Positions 29,467-38,807 of a stretch of DNA of 64,000 nucleotides are shown piece by piece. The stretch comes from Saccharibacillus sacchari DSM 19268 (GTDB taxonomy: Bacteria > Bacillota > Bacilli > Paenibacillales > Paenibacillaceae). Within the stretch, counting starts at the first letter, position 1, and each line of letters opens with the position of its first letter. A program made the position numbers and the translations under genes. Under the pieces are notes generated by a model, which saw only the letters and a list, made by a program, of their open reading frames with translations, had not been told where the DNA came from and did no database searches. The stretch is from contig NZ_KK073875.1 of assembly GCF_000585395.1 (NCBI RefSeq), positions 783,311-847,310 of the forward strand, written 5' to 3'.

Positions 29467-30996
29467 TTATTTTACCGAATAATCGAACGGTTCGCCCGTA
29501 TCGTCCTGGATCAATTCCTGCGCGGCGATTTTGGCGGACAGAAGCACGATCGGAACGCCGGCTCCCGGATGCGTGCTGCTCCCGGTAAAGTACAAATTTT
29601 CGCAGTGGCTTGCTTTGCTCTGCGGACGGTAATGGTTGCTTTGCTTCAATATAGGCTGTAAGCCGAACGCCGCTCCGTTATGCGCATTGAATTTCTTCTC
29701 GAAATCCAGCGGCGTAATATGCGTTTCGGTCACGATCTCGTTTTCGACATTTTCGAAACCGCGGATTTTTTTCAATTCGCTCAAGATGTACCCGCGGTAA
29801 TAAGCAACCGTTTCCTCGTTCCATTCATAATCGGATTCGGCCGCGTTCGATACGGGCATCAGGATATACAACCCGTCTTTTCCTTCAGGCGCCATGGACG
29901 CATCCGCTTTGGAAGCGATGTACACGTAAAACGAAGCGTTCGTCAGTTTTTTTCCGTCGAAAATATCTTTCAGGTTGCGGTCGAGGTCCTCGTTGAAAAT
30001 GAAATTATGCACATGGTCGGTTTCTTCGTACTTTCGGTCCATGCCGAGGTACAACAGGAAGCAAGAACACGAATACTGCATGCTGTCCACTTTCTCGTCG
30101 GTAAATTTCCCTTTGGCCGGCTTGTCTTGGACCAGCTGCTTGATCGCATAAGGAAAATCCGCGTTGCACAGGACAAAATCGGAAAAGACGTTTTGTCCGT
30201 CCACGACGATCCCTTCCGCCTTTTGATTTCGGATTGCGATCTGCTGAACGTCCTTGCCGTAATGGATAGTGCCTCCGAGCTCTTTGAACAGTCTTTCCAT
30301 CGACAACGCCATCGTATACATGCCGCCTTTGATAAACCATACGCCGTATAAAAATTGCAGCATGGGAATCATCGTATAAAAAGACGGACTGGTCAGAGGA
30401 GAAATGCCGATATACAACGTTTGAAAGCTGATCATTTGCCTTAGCCTTTTATTCTTGATATATCGGCCGACGAACTTATCCGCGGTATCGTACGGCTTCA
30501 GCTTCAACGCTTTTTTCAGCATCGGGAGATTATAAAAATCGCTTCTTTTGCGGAAAGGCCGGGACAGAATGTGATGCTTGGCGATCATGAATTTTTGATA
30601 AATGTCGTGCATGTATTGAAAAAAGCCCGCCGCGTCTTGCTCGCTGATCGATTCGATTGTTGAGGTCAGCTTGGTCATGTCGGAGGAAATATCGAAAGGC
30701 CGGTCGGGAATATCGCTGAAATAAGCGCGATAGATCGGGTCCAACTTTTGCATGGGAATATAATCGTCCGGATCGCGTCCGCATACTTCGAATATTTCCC
30801 GGTAGATCTCCGGCATCATCACGATGCTCGGTCCCAGATCGAACGTATATCCTCCCTCCAGTTCGATACGGTTCATTTTGCCTCCGGGCGTCGATCCTTT
30901 TTCGTAGATTTCCACCTGATAGCCCGCCGTTTGAAGCCTGATGGCAGAGGCAAGCCCCGCCACTCCGCTTCCGATAACGATTACTTTTTTGCTCAT
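29467..30996 (-). CDS. crtN: 4,4'-diapophytoene desaturase CrtN
   Basis: A 509-residue FAD-dependent desaturase that turns colourless diapophytoene into yellow diaponeurosporene. The N-terminal VIVIGSGVAGLASAIRL is the FAD-binding motif, FDLGPSIVMMPEIY and GISPLTSPSFYTMIPM resemble S. aureus CrtN closely, and the C-terminal STHPGAGVPIVLLSAKI is the desaturase signature. Length matches the family (about 500). It is distinct from the CrtP paralogue upstream, which has NPGGGMPMVTLSGQ instead. ATG at 30996 after GAGGA. The gap to aldH is 51 nt. Confidence 0.93.
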   Translation of the reverse strand: MSKKVIVIGSGVAGLASAIRLQTAGYQVEIYEKGSTPGGKMNRIELEGGYTFDLGPSIVMMPEIYREIFEVCGRDPDDYIPMQKLDPIYRAYFSDIPDRPFDISSDMTKLTSTIESISEQDAAGFFQYMHDIYQKFMIAKHHILSRPFRKRSDFYNLPMLKKALKLKPYDTADKFVGRYIKNKRLRQMISFQTLYIGISPLTSPSFYTMIPMLQFLYGVWFIKGGMYTMALSMERLFKELGGTIHYGKDVQQIAIRNQKAEGIVVDGQNVFSDFVLCNADFPYAIKQLVQDKPAKGKFTDEKVDSMQYSCSCFLLYLGMDRKYEETDHVHNFIFNEDLDRNLKDIFDGKKLTNASFYVYIASKADASMAPEGKDGLYILMPVSNAAESDYEWNEETVAYYRGYILSELKKIRGFENVENEIVTETHITPLDFEKKFNAHNGAAFGLQPILKQSNHYRPQSKASHCENLYFTGSSTHPGAGVPIVLLSAKIAAQELIQDDTGEPFDYSVK

Positions 30997-31047
30997 GCAA
31001 AATCCTCATTTCCAAATCACATTTGCTTGATTGCGATGTCGGTCGGC

Positions 31048-32463
31048 TTACAGAATCCGCTTTCTCAATTTTTTCAAAGCTTTCATGTTCCGTTCGGAAT
31101 AAGGCGGGAATTTACCCGAAAAGCGCAGGTAATGATACGTGCGGACACTCGTTTTTTCGTAGCTGAACGCCATGAAACCGGCTTTGCCGTGATAAGCCCC
31201 GTAGCCGCTGTTCCCGACCCCTCCGAACGCGATATGTGGACTTGCGGCATGATGGATCACTTGGTTGACGCTGGTCGTCGAGGACCGCATATAGTCATTG
31301 AACCGTTGAATATGATGCTTGTCGGTACTGAACAGGTAGCCGGTCAACGCGTCGCGCTGAAGGGTGCCGCCGGACAATAACGCATCCAGATCGGCATAAG
31401 GAATGACCGGAAGAACCGGACCGAAAATTTCTTCCTCCAGAACCGGGCTTCCCGGCCGAATATCCGTCAATACGGTCGGCGCGATAAACCGGTCGGCGCG
31501 ATCGTGATCCCCGCCGTGCCGTACGGTGCCTTGCCCGATGAACGCAGCCACTTTTTCAAAATGGGCATCGGTACAAATTCTGCCGTAATCCGCGCTTGCT
31601 TGAGGCCGCTCGCCATAAAAAGCGGACAGCGAAGCCGAAATTTCGTTCAGCGTTTGCTCGTATACGGATTCATGCACGAAAAGCGTATCCGGCGCGATGC
31701 AAGTCTGGCCCGCATTCAGAAATTTCCCCCAAACGATGTCTTTGACAGCTGCTTCGGAAAAGCCCGTTTCGTCGACGATGCACGGGTTTTTGCCGCCCAG
31801 TTCCAAAATAACCGGCGTCAGCCGCTTGGAGGCCTGTTCGGCCACTAGCCTACCCGTTTGCCCGCTGCCCGTAAAAAAAATCAGATCAAAAGAAGCCGAG
31901 GTCAATGTGCCGGCGACCTGTCCGTCTCCCGTCACGACATGCACTTGTTCGGGAGGAAATGCTTGATTGATGATGGTTTGTAGCAGCTCGGCCGTTGCCG
32001 GCGCGTATTCGGACGGTTTGACGACGCAGGAGTTCCCGCCGGCGATCGCTCCGATTACCGGCATCAACGTAAGCTGAACCGGATAATTCCACGAACCGAT
32101 GATCAGGACGCTGCCGTGCGGCTGCCTTTTTTTTCGGAGAACTTCCAGATAACCCAATTTCAGATGCCGGGAGCTTGTTGATCGGTTCCATCTGTTCAAA
32201 CGTTTGCACACATGATCGATTTCGTTCAAGAGAACGGCAAGCTCCGAGGAAAACGATTCGAAAGCCGGCTTGCCCAGATCCGCATACAGAGCATCGGTCA
32301 GTGCTTTTTCGTGCTCCGTCAGCAGGGCCTTCAGCTTCAAAAGCCGTTTTTTGCGCATTTCGTTGGAAGGGCTGCCTTCAGGCAACCCTTCTTTCCGCTG
32401 CTTTTCGGGCAGGCTTTGCAAAAAAAAGATTCGATCATCCGTCAAAGGTTCAGCGCCGGGCAT
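31048..32463 (-). CDS. aldH: aldehyde dehydrogenase of the carotenoid operon
   Basis: A 471-residue NAD(P)-dependent aldehyde dehydrogenase. VILELGGKNPCIVDE holds the catalytic Glu and NAGQTCIAPD the catalytic Cys; the NAD-binding FFTGSGQTGRLV is present. Its place between crtP and crtN suggests the oxidation of diaponeurosporenal to diaponeurosporenoic acid, the AldH step of staphyloxanthin synthesis. The C-terminal region looks like the fatty-aldehyde-type class 3 group (about 450-480 residues). I choose ATG 32463, with AAAGGA 8 nt before; it overlaps the last 14 bp of crtP, so translation is coupled. An ATG at 32472 is possible. Confidence 0.85.
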   Translation of the reverse strand: MPGAEPLTDDRIFFLQSLPEKQRKEGLPEGSPSNEMRKKRLLKLKALLTEHEKALTDALYADLGKPAFESFSSELAVLLNEIDHVCKRLNRWNRSTSSRHLKLGYLEVLRKKRQPHGSVLIIGSWNYPVQLTLMPVIGAIAGGNSCVVKPSEYAPATAELLQTIINQAFPPEQVHVVTGDGQVAGTLTSASFDLIFFTGSGQTGRLVAEQASKRLTPVILELGGKNPCIVDETGFSEAAVKDIVWGKFLNAGQTCIAPDTLFVHESVYEQTLNEISASLSAFYGERPQASADYGRICTDAHFEKVAAFIGQGTVRHGGDHDRADRFIAPTVLTDIRPGSPVLEEEIFGPVLPVIPYADLDALLSGGTLQRDALTGYLFSTDKHHIQRFNDYMRSSTTSVNQVIHHAASPHIAFGGVGNSGYGAYHGKAGFMAFSYEKTSVRTYHYLRFSGKFPPYSERNMKALKKLRKRIL

Positions 32464-33958
32464 GGGACGCATCCTTTTGCACGATTTTTTTGCTGACAAG
32501 CTGACCGCTCAGCGTCACCATAGGCATGCCGCCGCCCGGGTTCACGGTTCCGCCCACGAAATACAGGTTGTTGTAAAGTTCGCTTTCCTTGGCATGCTTG
32601 AAGCCTTTATTTTTTTTGCGGTCCGATACCGTTCCGTAAATGGCGCCGCGGTCCGAGCCGTACGTGTTGCGGATATCTTCCGGCGTCCACATGTCTTTGG
32701 TGACGATATTGGCCCGCAAATCGTCCAAACCCATTTTCTCCAACTTCATCAATACGCGCTCGGCGAACTGCTCGTATTCCTGCCGGCTGATCGGTTTGTT
32801 ATCCTGAATGTAAGGAATATGCGGCAGCACTTTGATATTCTCATGGCCTTCGGGCGCCTGCGACGGATCGGTTTTGTTGACGTTGACCAAATAAATGACC
32901 GGATCGTTCGGCAGCTTATGATCATGGAAAATAGACTGCATTTGCTGCTTCATGTTTTTCGCGAAAAAGAAATTATGATGGCGAAGCTGTGGATAGCTTT
33001 TTTTCACGCCCAAATGCAGAACGAGACCGGAACTTGCCGGTTCGAATTTCTTTTTCAATTTGTCCACGAAGCCGCTGTCTTCTTCAAGCAGTCGTTCGTA
33101 CACCGGAATGACTTCCATGTTCGATACGTAATAATCCGCGGTCAACCGGGTTCCGTCTTCCAACCAGGCGCCCGTGATGGCGTTTTTCTTTTTTTCGAGC
33201 TTGGTAATCGGCTTCCCGAAATGAAAACGGACTCCGATCTCTTCGGCAAGCTTCACCAGACCGTCCGCCAGCTTATTTAATCCGCCGGGCACGTACCACA
33301 AGCCTTGATCATGCTGCATGTAAATCATCATGTTCAACACGGCCGGCGCGTCGTAAGGCGACGAACCGACGTATTTGATAAAGTACGACAGCATGTCGCG
33401 CAGCTGCTTATTGCTGATGCGTTTATCGATCGCTTCGTGAACGGTGGAAAACAGATCGAAATTTTTCAATGCGCCAAGCAGGGTGGTATGCTTCATGATT
33501 TCTTTCGTCGAATCGACGCCTTGCTTGAAATAAGTTTGATCAGTCATATCGTAAATCTTTTTGGAATAATCCAGCAGTTTCTGATACTCGCGCATATCCT
33601 TTTTGCTCAAAGACGGATTGTTTTCGCCCATTTGCTTCAAGTCTTCGTACAAGTCGATCACGTTTCCGTCCGGAAAAAAGGAACGCCATTGATGGTCCAG
33701 CCTTTCGATCCGCACGTAGTCGTTCATGGATTTGCCGCTGGCGTTGAACAAATGCTCGAACACGCGGGGCATCGTCAGAATGGACGGACCCAAATCAAAA
33801 CCGAACCCGTCCTGGTCCAACCGGTTCAACTTGCCCCCGATATGATTATTTTTTTCGTACAATGAGACCTCGTATCCCGCCTGCGCCAACGATATGGCCG
33901 CCGACAATCCTCCGAGCCCGCCTCCGATAACCAATACGCTTTTCTTTGTCGTGTTCAC
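32450..33958 (-). CDS. crtP: 4,4'-diaponeurosporene oxidase CrtP
   Basis: A 502-residue FAD enzyme of the CrtN family, which oxidises the end methyl group of diaponeurosporene to an aldehyde. FAD motif VLVIGGGLGGLSAAISLAQAG; HQWRSFFPDG, KYVGSSPYDAPAVLNM and NMEVIPVYERLL closely follow S. aureus CrtP, as does the C-terminal VGGTVNPGGGMPMVTLSGQ. It starts at a GTG (33958) that directly follows the stop of the upstream hydrolase (TAAGTG), and its end overlaps aldH, indicating tight operon packing. Confidence 0.93.
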   Translation of the reverse strand: MNTTKKSVLVIGGGLGGLSAAISLAQAGYEVSLYEKNNHIGGKLNRLDQDGFGFDLGPSILTMPRVFEHLFNASGKSMNDYVRIERLDHQWRSFFPDGNVIDLYEDLKQMGENNPSLSKKDMREYQKLLDYSKKIYDMTDQTYFKQGVDSTKEIMKHTTLLGALKNFDLFSTVHEAIDKRISNKQLRDMLSYFIKYVGSSPYDAPAVLNMMIYMQHDQGLWYVPGGLNKLADGLVKLAEEIGVRFHFGKPITKLEKKKNAITGAWLEDGTRLTADYYVSNMEVIPVYERLLEEDSGFVDKLKKKFEPASSGLVLHLGVKKSYPQLRHHNFFFAKNMKQQMQSIFHDHKLPNDPVIYLVNVNKTDPSQAPEGHENIKVLPHIPYIQDNKPISRQEYEQFAERVLMKLEKMGLDDLRANIVTKDMWTPEDIRNTYGSDRGAIYGTVSDRKKNKGFKHAKESELYNNLYFVGGTVNPGGGMPMVTLSGQLVSKKIVQKDASHARR

Positions 33959-34876
33959 TTAACTGATTTCCCCTTCCCGTCCGTCCAAAATGTGGTGCGA
34001 TGCCGTTATGTACGTTTTAAGCGTCCGTGCGACTTTTTGCCAAGCTTCTTCCGCTTTTTCTTTCGGTCCCAGATGGCTGAACGCGTGCTTGCAATCTTTG
34101 AACAAGACCTGCTCCACGCGCACGCCGGAAGCTTTCAAATTTTTCGCGTAGCGCTCGGCTTCCGGCCTGAACGCATCGTACTCCGCGATCAGAATCAGCG
34201 CAGGCGCCAATTGATTATTCACCGTCGCATAAACGGGAGAAGCGAGAGGATTCTCCGCCTGCCCTTTTTGCGGCACGTAACACAAGTTCAAAAAGTGGGC
34301 AACTTGAGGATACCGGGCACGCAGCGCATCCGGTTCCGGTTTATTCGAGAACGGAGTGGCAAAATCAAGCATCGGGCAGTTCAGCACTTGAAGCAGCGGC
34401 TGGGCCTCTCCTTTTTGTTCCAGATACAGACAAAGGGCAGCAGCCAGATTCGCGCCGGAGCTTTGTCCGCCGATCATGATCCGCCGCGCGTCGAGATTCA
34501 ACTCGTCGGCGTTGCTTTCGATCCACCGAAAAACTTCGTACAGCTGTTCGATCGGCTTCGGAAAAGGATACTCCGGCGCTTTGGCGTACTCCACGTTCGC
34601 CACGACGCATTCGGCCCGGTTGGCCAGGTAGCGGCAGTACGGATCGTCCATTTCCTTGTCGTGCATGATGAAAGCTCCGCCGTGCAGATTGATGTAAACG
34701 GGGAGTTTGTTCCGTTCGGCATCCAACGGATAATACAAGGAGAGATCCGCGGTTTTCACGGATGTTTCGACCTTCAGTTCTTTTTTTTCTTTCACTGGCT
34801 CAAAAGGGAGCATAGGCGTTTTGAGTGCCCGATTGGGCAGGAGACGAAGCATCCTTGCAGCCATAAGAGTGAACAA
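33959..34876 (-). CDS. alpha/beta hydrolase heading the carotenoid operon
   Basis: An HSL-family esterase-like protein, about 305 residues from TTG 34876. INLHGGAFIMHDKEMDD is the oxyanion motif (HGGA), GGQSSGANLAAALCLY the nucleophile elbow (GQSSG), and DCKHAFSHLG holds the likely catalytic His. The 5' end is uncertain. The frame opens at a TTG (34921) that coincides with a perfect TTGACA -35; TTG 34876 has GAGG 8 nt upstream; an ATG at 34864 has no site. A short hydrophobic stretch (LLFTLMAARMLRLLP) could be a membrane anchor. It abuts crtP, so it may act on an acylated carotenoid or fatty-acyl donor; the acyltransferase CrtO is absent. That role is inference. Confidence 0.78.
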   Translation of the reverse strand: MFTLMAARMLRLLPNRALKTPMLPFEPVKEKKELKVETSVKTADLSLYYPLDAERNKLPVYINLHGGAFIMHDKEMDDPYCRYLANRAECVVANVEYAKAPEYPFPKPIEQLYEVFRWIESNADELNLDARRIMIGGQSSGANLAAALCLYLEQKGEAQPLLQVLNCPMLDFATPFSNKPEPDALRARYPQVAHFLNLCYVPQKGQAENPLASPVYATVNNQLAPALILIAEYDAFRPEAERYAKNLKASGVRVEQVLFKDCKHAFSHLGPKEKAEEAWQKVARTLKTYITASHHILDGREGEIS

Positions 34877-34892
34877 TAAGATAACCTCGCTT

Positions 34893-34921
34893 TTTTTACC
34901 GTTTGAATAGGAGCTTGTCAA
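34893..34921 (-). promoter_or_regulatory. candidate promoter of the carotenoid operon
   Basis: TTGACA (34921-34916), 17 nt, then TAAAAA (34898-34893). The -35 is perfect, the -10 poor. It overlaps the frame of the first gene, supporting a downstream start codon. The predicted transcription start would be close to the GAGG ribosome site, a tension that only mapping can settle. Confidence 0.5.
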
Positions 34922-34933
34922 CTCTTAATCAGA

Positions 34934-34989
34934 GGTTTACGTTCGGCTGAAACGCACACGGTTTAGGTGCGTTTCAGGTGGGCGTAACC
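34934..34989. promoter_or_regulatory. large inverted repeat upstream of the carotenoid promoter
   Basis: CTGAAACGCAC (34947-34957) and GTGCGTTTCAG (34967-34977) form a perfect 11-bp repeat with a 9-nt loop; GGTTTACG and CGTAACC outside extend it. No T run follows on either strand. It sits just behind the -35 of the carotenoid operon, so an operator is as likely as a terminator. Confidence 0.5.
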
Positions 34990-35093
34990 TTACATTTAAT
35001 GTTGACAAGGTAATGGGTCATGTGTTGTTGCTAAAATGTGCTCTCTACTGCTATTACCCTTTATTTCATTAAAGAGACTCAGATAGCACAAAA

Positions 35094-35129
35094 AAGCGTC
35101 AAACCCTGAATGATCAGAGTTTGACGCTT
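35094..35129 (-). terminator. terminator of groEL
   Basis: AAGCGTCAAAC (35094-35104) pairs with GTTTGACGCTT (35119-35129); the minus strand continues with TTTTT. Confidence 0.9.
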
Positions 35130-35144
35130 GTTGTTGGAAATTTA

Positions 35145-36794
<1,650 letters not shown>

Positions 36795-36865
36795 TTATGG
36801 ATGATGGAGCCACTTGTCTTGCTTGATCCGAGTCTTGCCGAAACGCTTATGTGTAAGGATGACAC

Positions 36866-37147
36866 TTAGGCCAGGATGGCGTGAATGTCGCTTTCTTTCA
36901 TAATCAGGTATTCTTTACCTTCGTACTTCACTTCGGTACCGGCATATTTGGAGAACAGGACACGGTCGCCTTCTTGGACTTCGAGCGGAGTGCGCACGCC
37001 GTCTTTCAGAATGCCGCTGCCTACAGCGATAACCTTGCCTTCTTGCGGCTTCTCTTTCGAAGCATCCGGAAGCACGATGCCGAACGAAGTCGTTTCCTCC
37101 TGCTGGATCGGTTCTACGAGTACGCGTTCACCCAACGGTTTAATCAT
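36866..37147 (-). CDS. groES: co-chaperonin GroES (Hsp10)
   Basis: A 93-residue co-chaperonin cap for Gro[30 protein letters not shown] begins the protein and it has the mobile-loop region and [25 protein letters not shown] at the end. I start at ATG 37147, with AAGGAGG upstream; the frame is open 22 codons further without a site, through the CIRCE region. First gene of the groESL operon, with CIRCE between promoter and start. Confidence 0.98.
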   Translation of the reverse strand: MIKPLGERVLVEPIQQEETTSFGIVLPDASKEKPQEGKVIAVGSGILKDGVRTPLEVQEGDRVLFSKYAGTEVKYEGKEYLIMKESDIHAILA

Positions 37148-37199
37148 GAAAAATAGCCTCCTTGAAAGGTTAATTGAGAAAAGCGGTATTGCTTCATTG

Positions 37200-37226
37200 T
37201 TAGCACTCGACAACCTCTAGTGCTAA
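37200..37226 (-). promoter_or_regulatory. CIRCE element (HrcA operator)
   Basis: TTAGCACTC, nine bases, TAGTGCTAA: the CIRCE repeat with one mismatch in the second arm (consensus GAGTGCTAA). It lies between the groES promoter and start. Confidence 0.95.
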
Positions 37227-37238
37227 CAGCCAAGTTTT

Positions 37239-37267
37239 ATATTACTAGTCTCCGCGCAAAATTTCAA
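37239..37267 (-). promoter_or_regulatory. groES promoter
   Basis: Minus strand TTGAAA (37267-37262), 17 nt, TAATAT (37244-37239), directly upstream of CIRCE. Confidence 0.7.
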
Positions 37268-37279
37268 GTCCCCCCGCAC

Positions 37280-37316
37280 AAAAAAAGACTCCCTTGAATG
37301 CCCAGGGTCGTCCTTC
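37280..37316 (-). terminator. terminator after moaB/mog gene
   Basis: On the minus strand an imperfect stem of GACGACCCT with AGGGAGTC is followed by TTTTTTT. It separates the gene from groES. Confidence 0.6.
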
Positions 37317-37379
37317 TTGTTCGGCGCTCCTTCAAAGACCCCAGCAACCTATTCCCCAAGGAATCGGTACTCGAATCTT

Positions 37380-37865
37380 CTATTGCCGATATTGGCCTGT
37401 TACCATAAGCAGCGCTTCCGGCAGTTGATCCATGATCGCCGCAAAGTTCTCGTGCACGCCTTTCGGCGTTCCCGGCAGGTTCACGATCAGCGAACGTCCG
37501 CGAATTCCGCAAATGCCGCGGAACAGCATCGCCGCCCGATTTTTTTGCATGACGCTCATGCGCATGGCTTCAGCCATCCCCGGTACTTCACGCTCAATGA
37601 CGCGCTTGGTCGCTTCAGGCGTCACGTCGCGATTGGCCAGCTCCGTGCCTCCGGTCGTGAGGACCAGATCCGCTTGAAAATAATCGGTCATTTCGATCAA
37701 TGCAGCCATAATCTCATCCAGTTCGTCGGGTACGATCCGGTATTCGATAATCTCCCCGCCCACTTCTTCTTCCACCAGCTCCCGGATCACCTGCGCGCTC
37801 GTATCCTCCCGCTCGCCTCGTGCTCCCTTATCGCTGGCCGTCAAGATTGCCACTTTCCACAGCAT
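37380..37865 (-). CDS. MoaB/MogA-family molybdenum cofactor protein
   Basis: A 161-residue protein of the MogA/MoaB group, which adenylates molybdopterin before metal insertion. VAILTASDKGARGEREDTS at the N-terminus and NRDVTPEATKRVIEREVPGMAEAMR are family marks. The usual GGTG motif reads TTGGTELANRD, with Glu in place of the last Gly, a notable change near the substrate site; it may alter activity. Later GIRGRSLIVNLPGTPKG is normal. I use ATG 37865 with AGAGGTG upstream; an ATG at 37913 exists but has no site. Downstream of the folate gene on the same strand, upstream of groES. Confidence 0.85.
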   Translation of the reverse strand: MLWKVAILTASDKGARGEREDTSAQVIRELVEEEVGGEIIEYRIVPDELDEIMAALIEMTDYFQADLVLTTGGTELANRDVTPEATKRVIEREVPGMAEAMRMSVMQKNRAAMLFRGICGIRGRSLIVNLPGTPKGVHENFAAIMDQLPEALLMVTGQYRQ

Positions 37866-37970
37866 GAGGTCACCTCTTCTCATCCATCGCTCTTCTTGCT
37901 CCCCGCGCATCACGCAAGGACGCGTTCATCTCTAAATCTATATGGCTCCGCAAGGCCGATCATCGAATAT

Positions 37971-38570
37971 TCAGGCATTGCCTGTCGTACTCGTCATACC
38001 GGCCGGCACGATCAGAAGTTCCAGTCGAAAGTCGTGCGGCTCCATCGGCACTTCCGCCACGAGCTGCTCGTCGAAGGCCAATGCCCAATATGCGGGTGCG
38101 GCTCCAGCAACGAGGAAACGCTCAGCCAGACAATCATAGAAGCCGCCCCCGTAACCGATCCGTCCTCCTTTAAGATCGAAGGCCAGTCCCGGCACGAGCA
38201 CCGCGTCGAGTTCGCCAAGCCGCTCTTCCGGCCACTCCGGCAATTCCGCTTTCGGCTCGGGAATGCCCCAACTTCCCGGCACTTCGTCCGCAGCATCGCT
38301 CATTTCCAGCAGCCGCATGCGGCGGGTTCCTTTTTCGATCCGCGGCGCCAGAACGATATCGCCGCGCATTCGGCACTCGGCCAGCAGCGGACGCACGTCC
38401 AGTTCGCTGCGAAAAGACAGATAGCCGAGCACGACCAACGGTTTCCCTTTGCGTTCGCGCAGCGTATCCAGCCGACTTGCAGCCAATTCGCACACGGCAG
38501 CCGAGTATAACGGACGCAGCGATTGCGGCACTTCCTCCCTGATTCGCTCCATTCGGCGCCGAAGCTCCAC
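37971..38570 (-). CDS. 5-formyltetrahydrofolate cyclo-ligase
   Basis: An ATP-dependent enzyme that turns 5-formyl-THF into 5,10-methenyl-THF. The hallmark RIGYGGGFYDCLAERF is intact near residue 135. The GTG at 38570 gives 199 residues, but it has only a weak site. A GGGAGG lies 8 nt before an in-frame ATC (38591), so the N-terminus may be seven residues longer with a rare start codon; no ATG, GTG or TTG exists in between. Located between the MoaB/MogA gene and, divergently, the ABC-F gene. Confidence 0.87.
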   Translation of the reverse strand: MELRRRMERIREEVPQSLRPLYSAAVCELAASRLDTLRERKGKPLVVLGYLSFRSELDVRPLLAECRMRGDIVLAPRIEKGTRRMRLLEMSDAADEVPGSWGIPEPKAELPEWPEERLGELDAVLVPGLAFDLKGGRIGYGGGFYDCLAERFLVAGAAPAYWALAFDEQLVAEVPMEPHDFRLELLIVPAGMTSTTGNA

Positions 38571-38807
38571 CTTATCCGCTACAGGTTCGATGCCGCTCGC
38601 CTCCCGAATTCTCTTCTGTTCTCTTTTTTGTTCTCACATGCTCAAGTTTATCATTGTTTTGCGCAAATAACCACCGCTGACGAAGCGCTTAAGTTCCCTA
38701 GGTGGCTTTTTCTCGTCAAATGTCCTTCTTCCTTTTGGTTTTTCGGCGCTATTAATGTAAAATAAAAAAATAAAAGACCCGCGAAAAGCGATGGAGGATA
38801 CGGAAAC

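Noticed and set aside
34921-34921. TTG at 34921 as the start of the carotenoid-operon hydrolase
   Set aside because: It is the first half of a TTGACA -35 box and has no ribosome site; a TTG at 34876 has GAGG at 8 nt.
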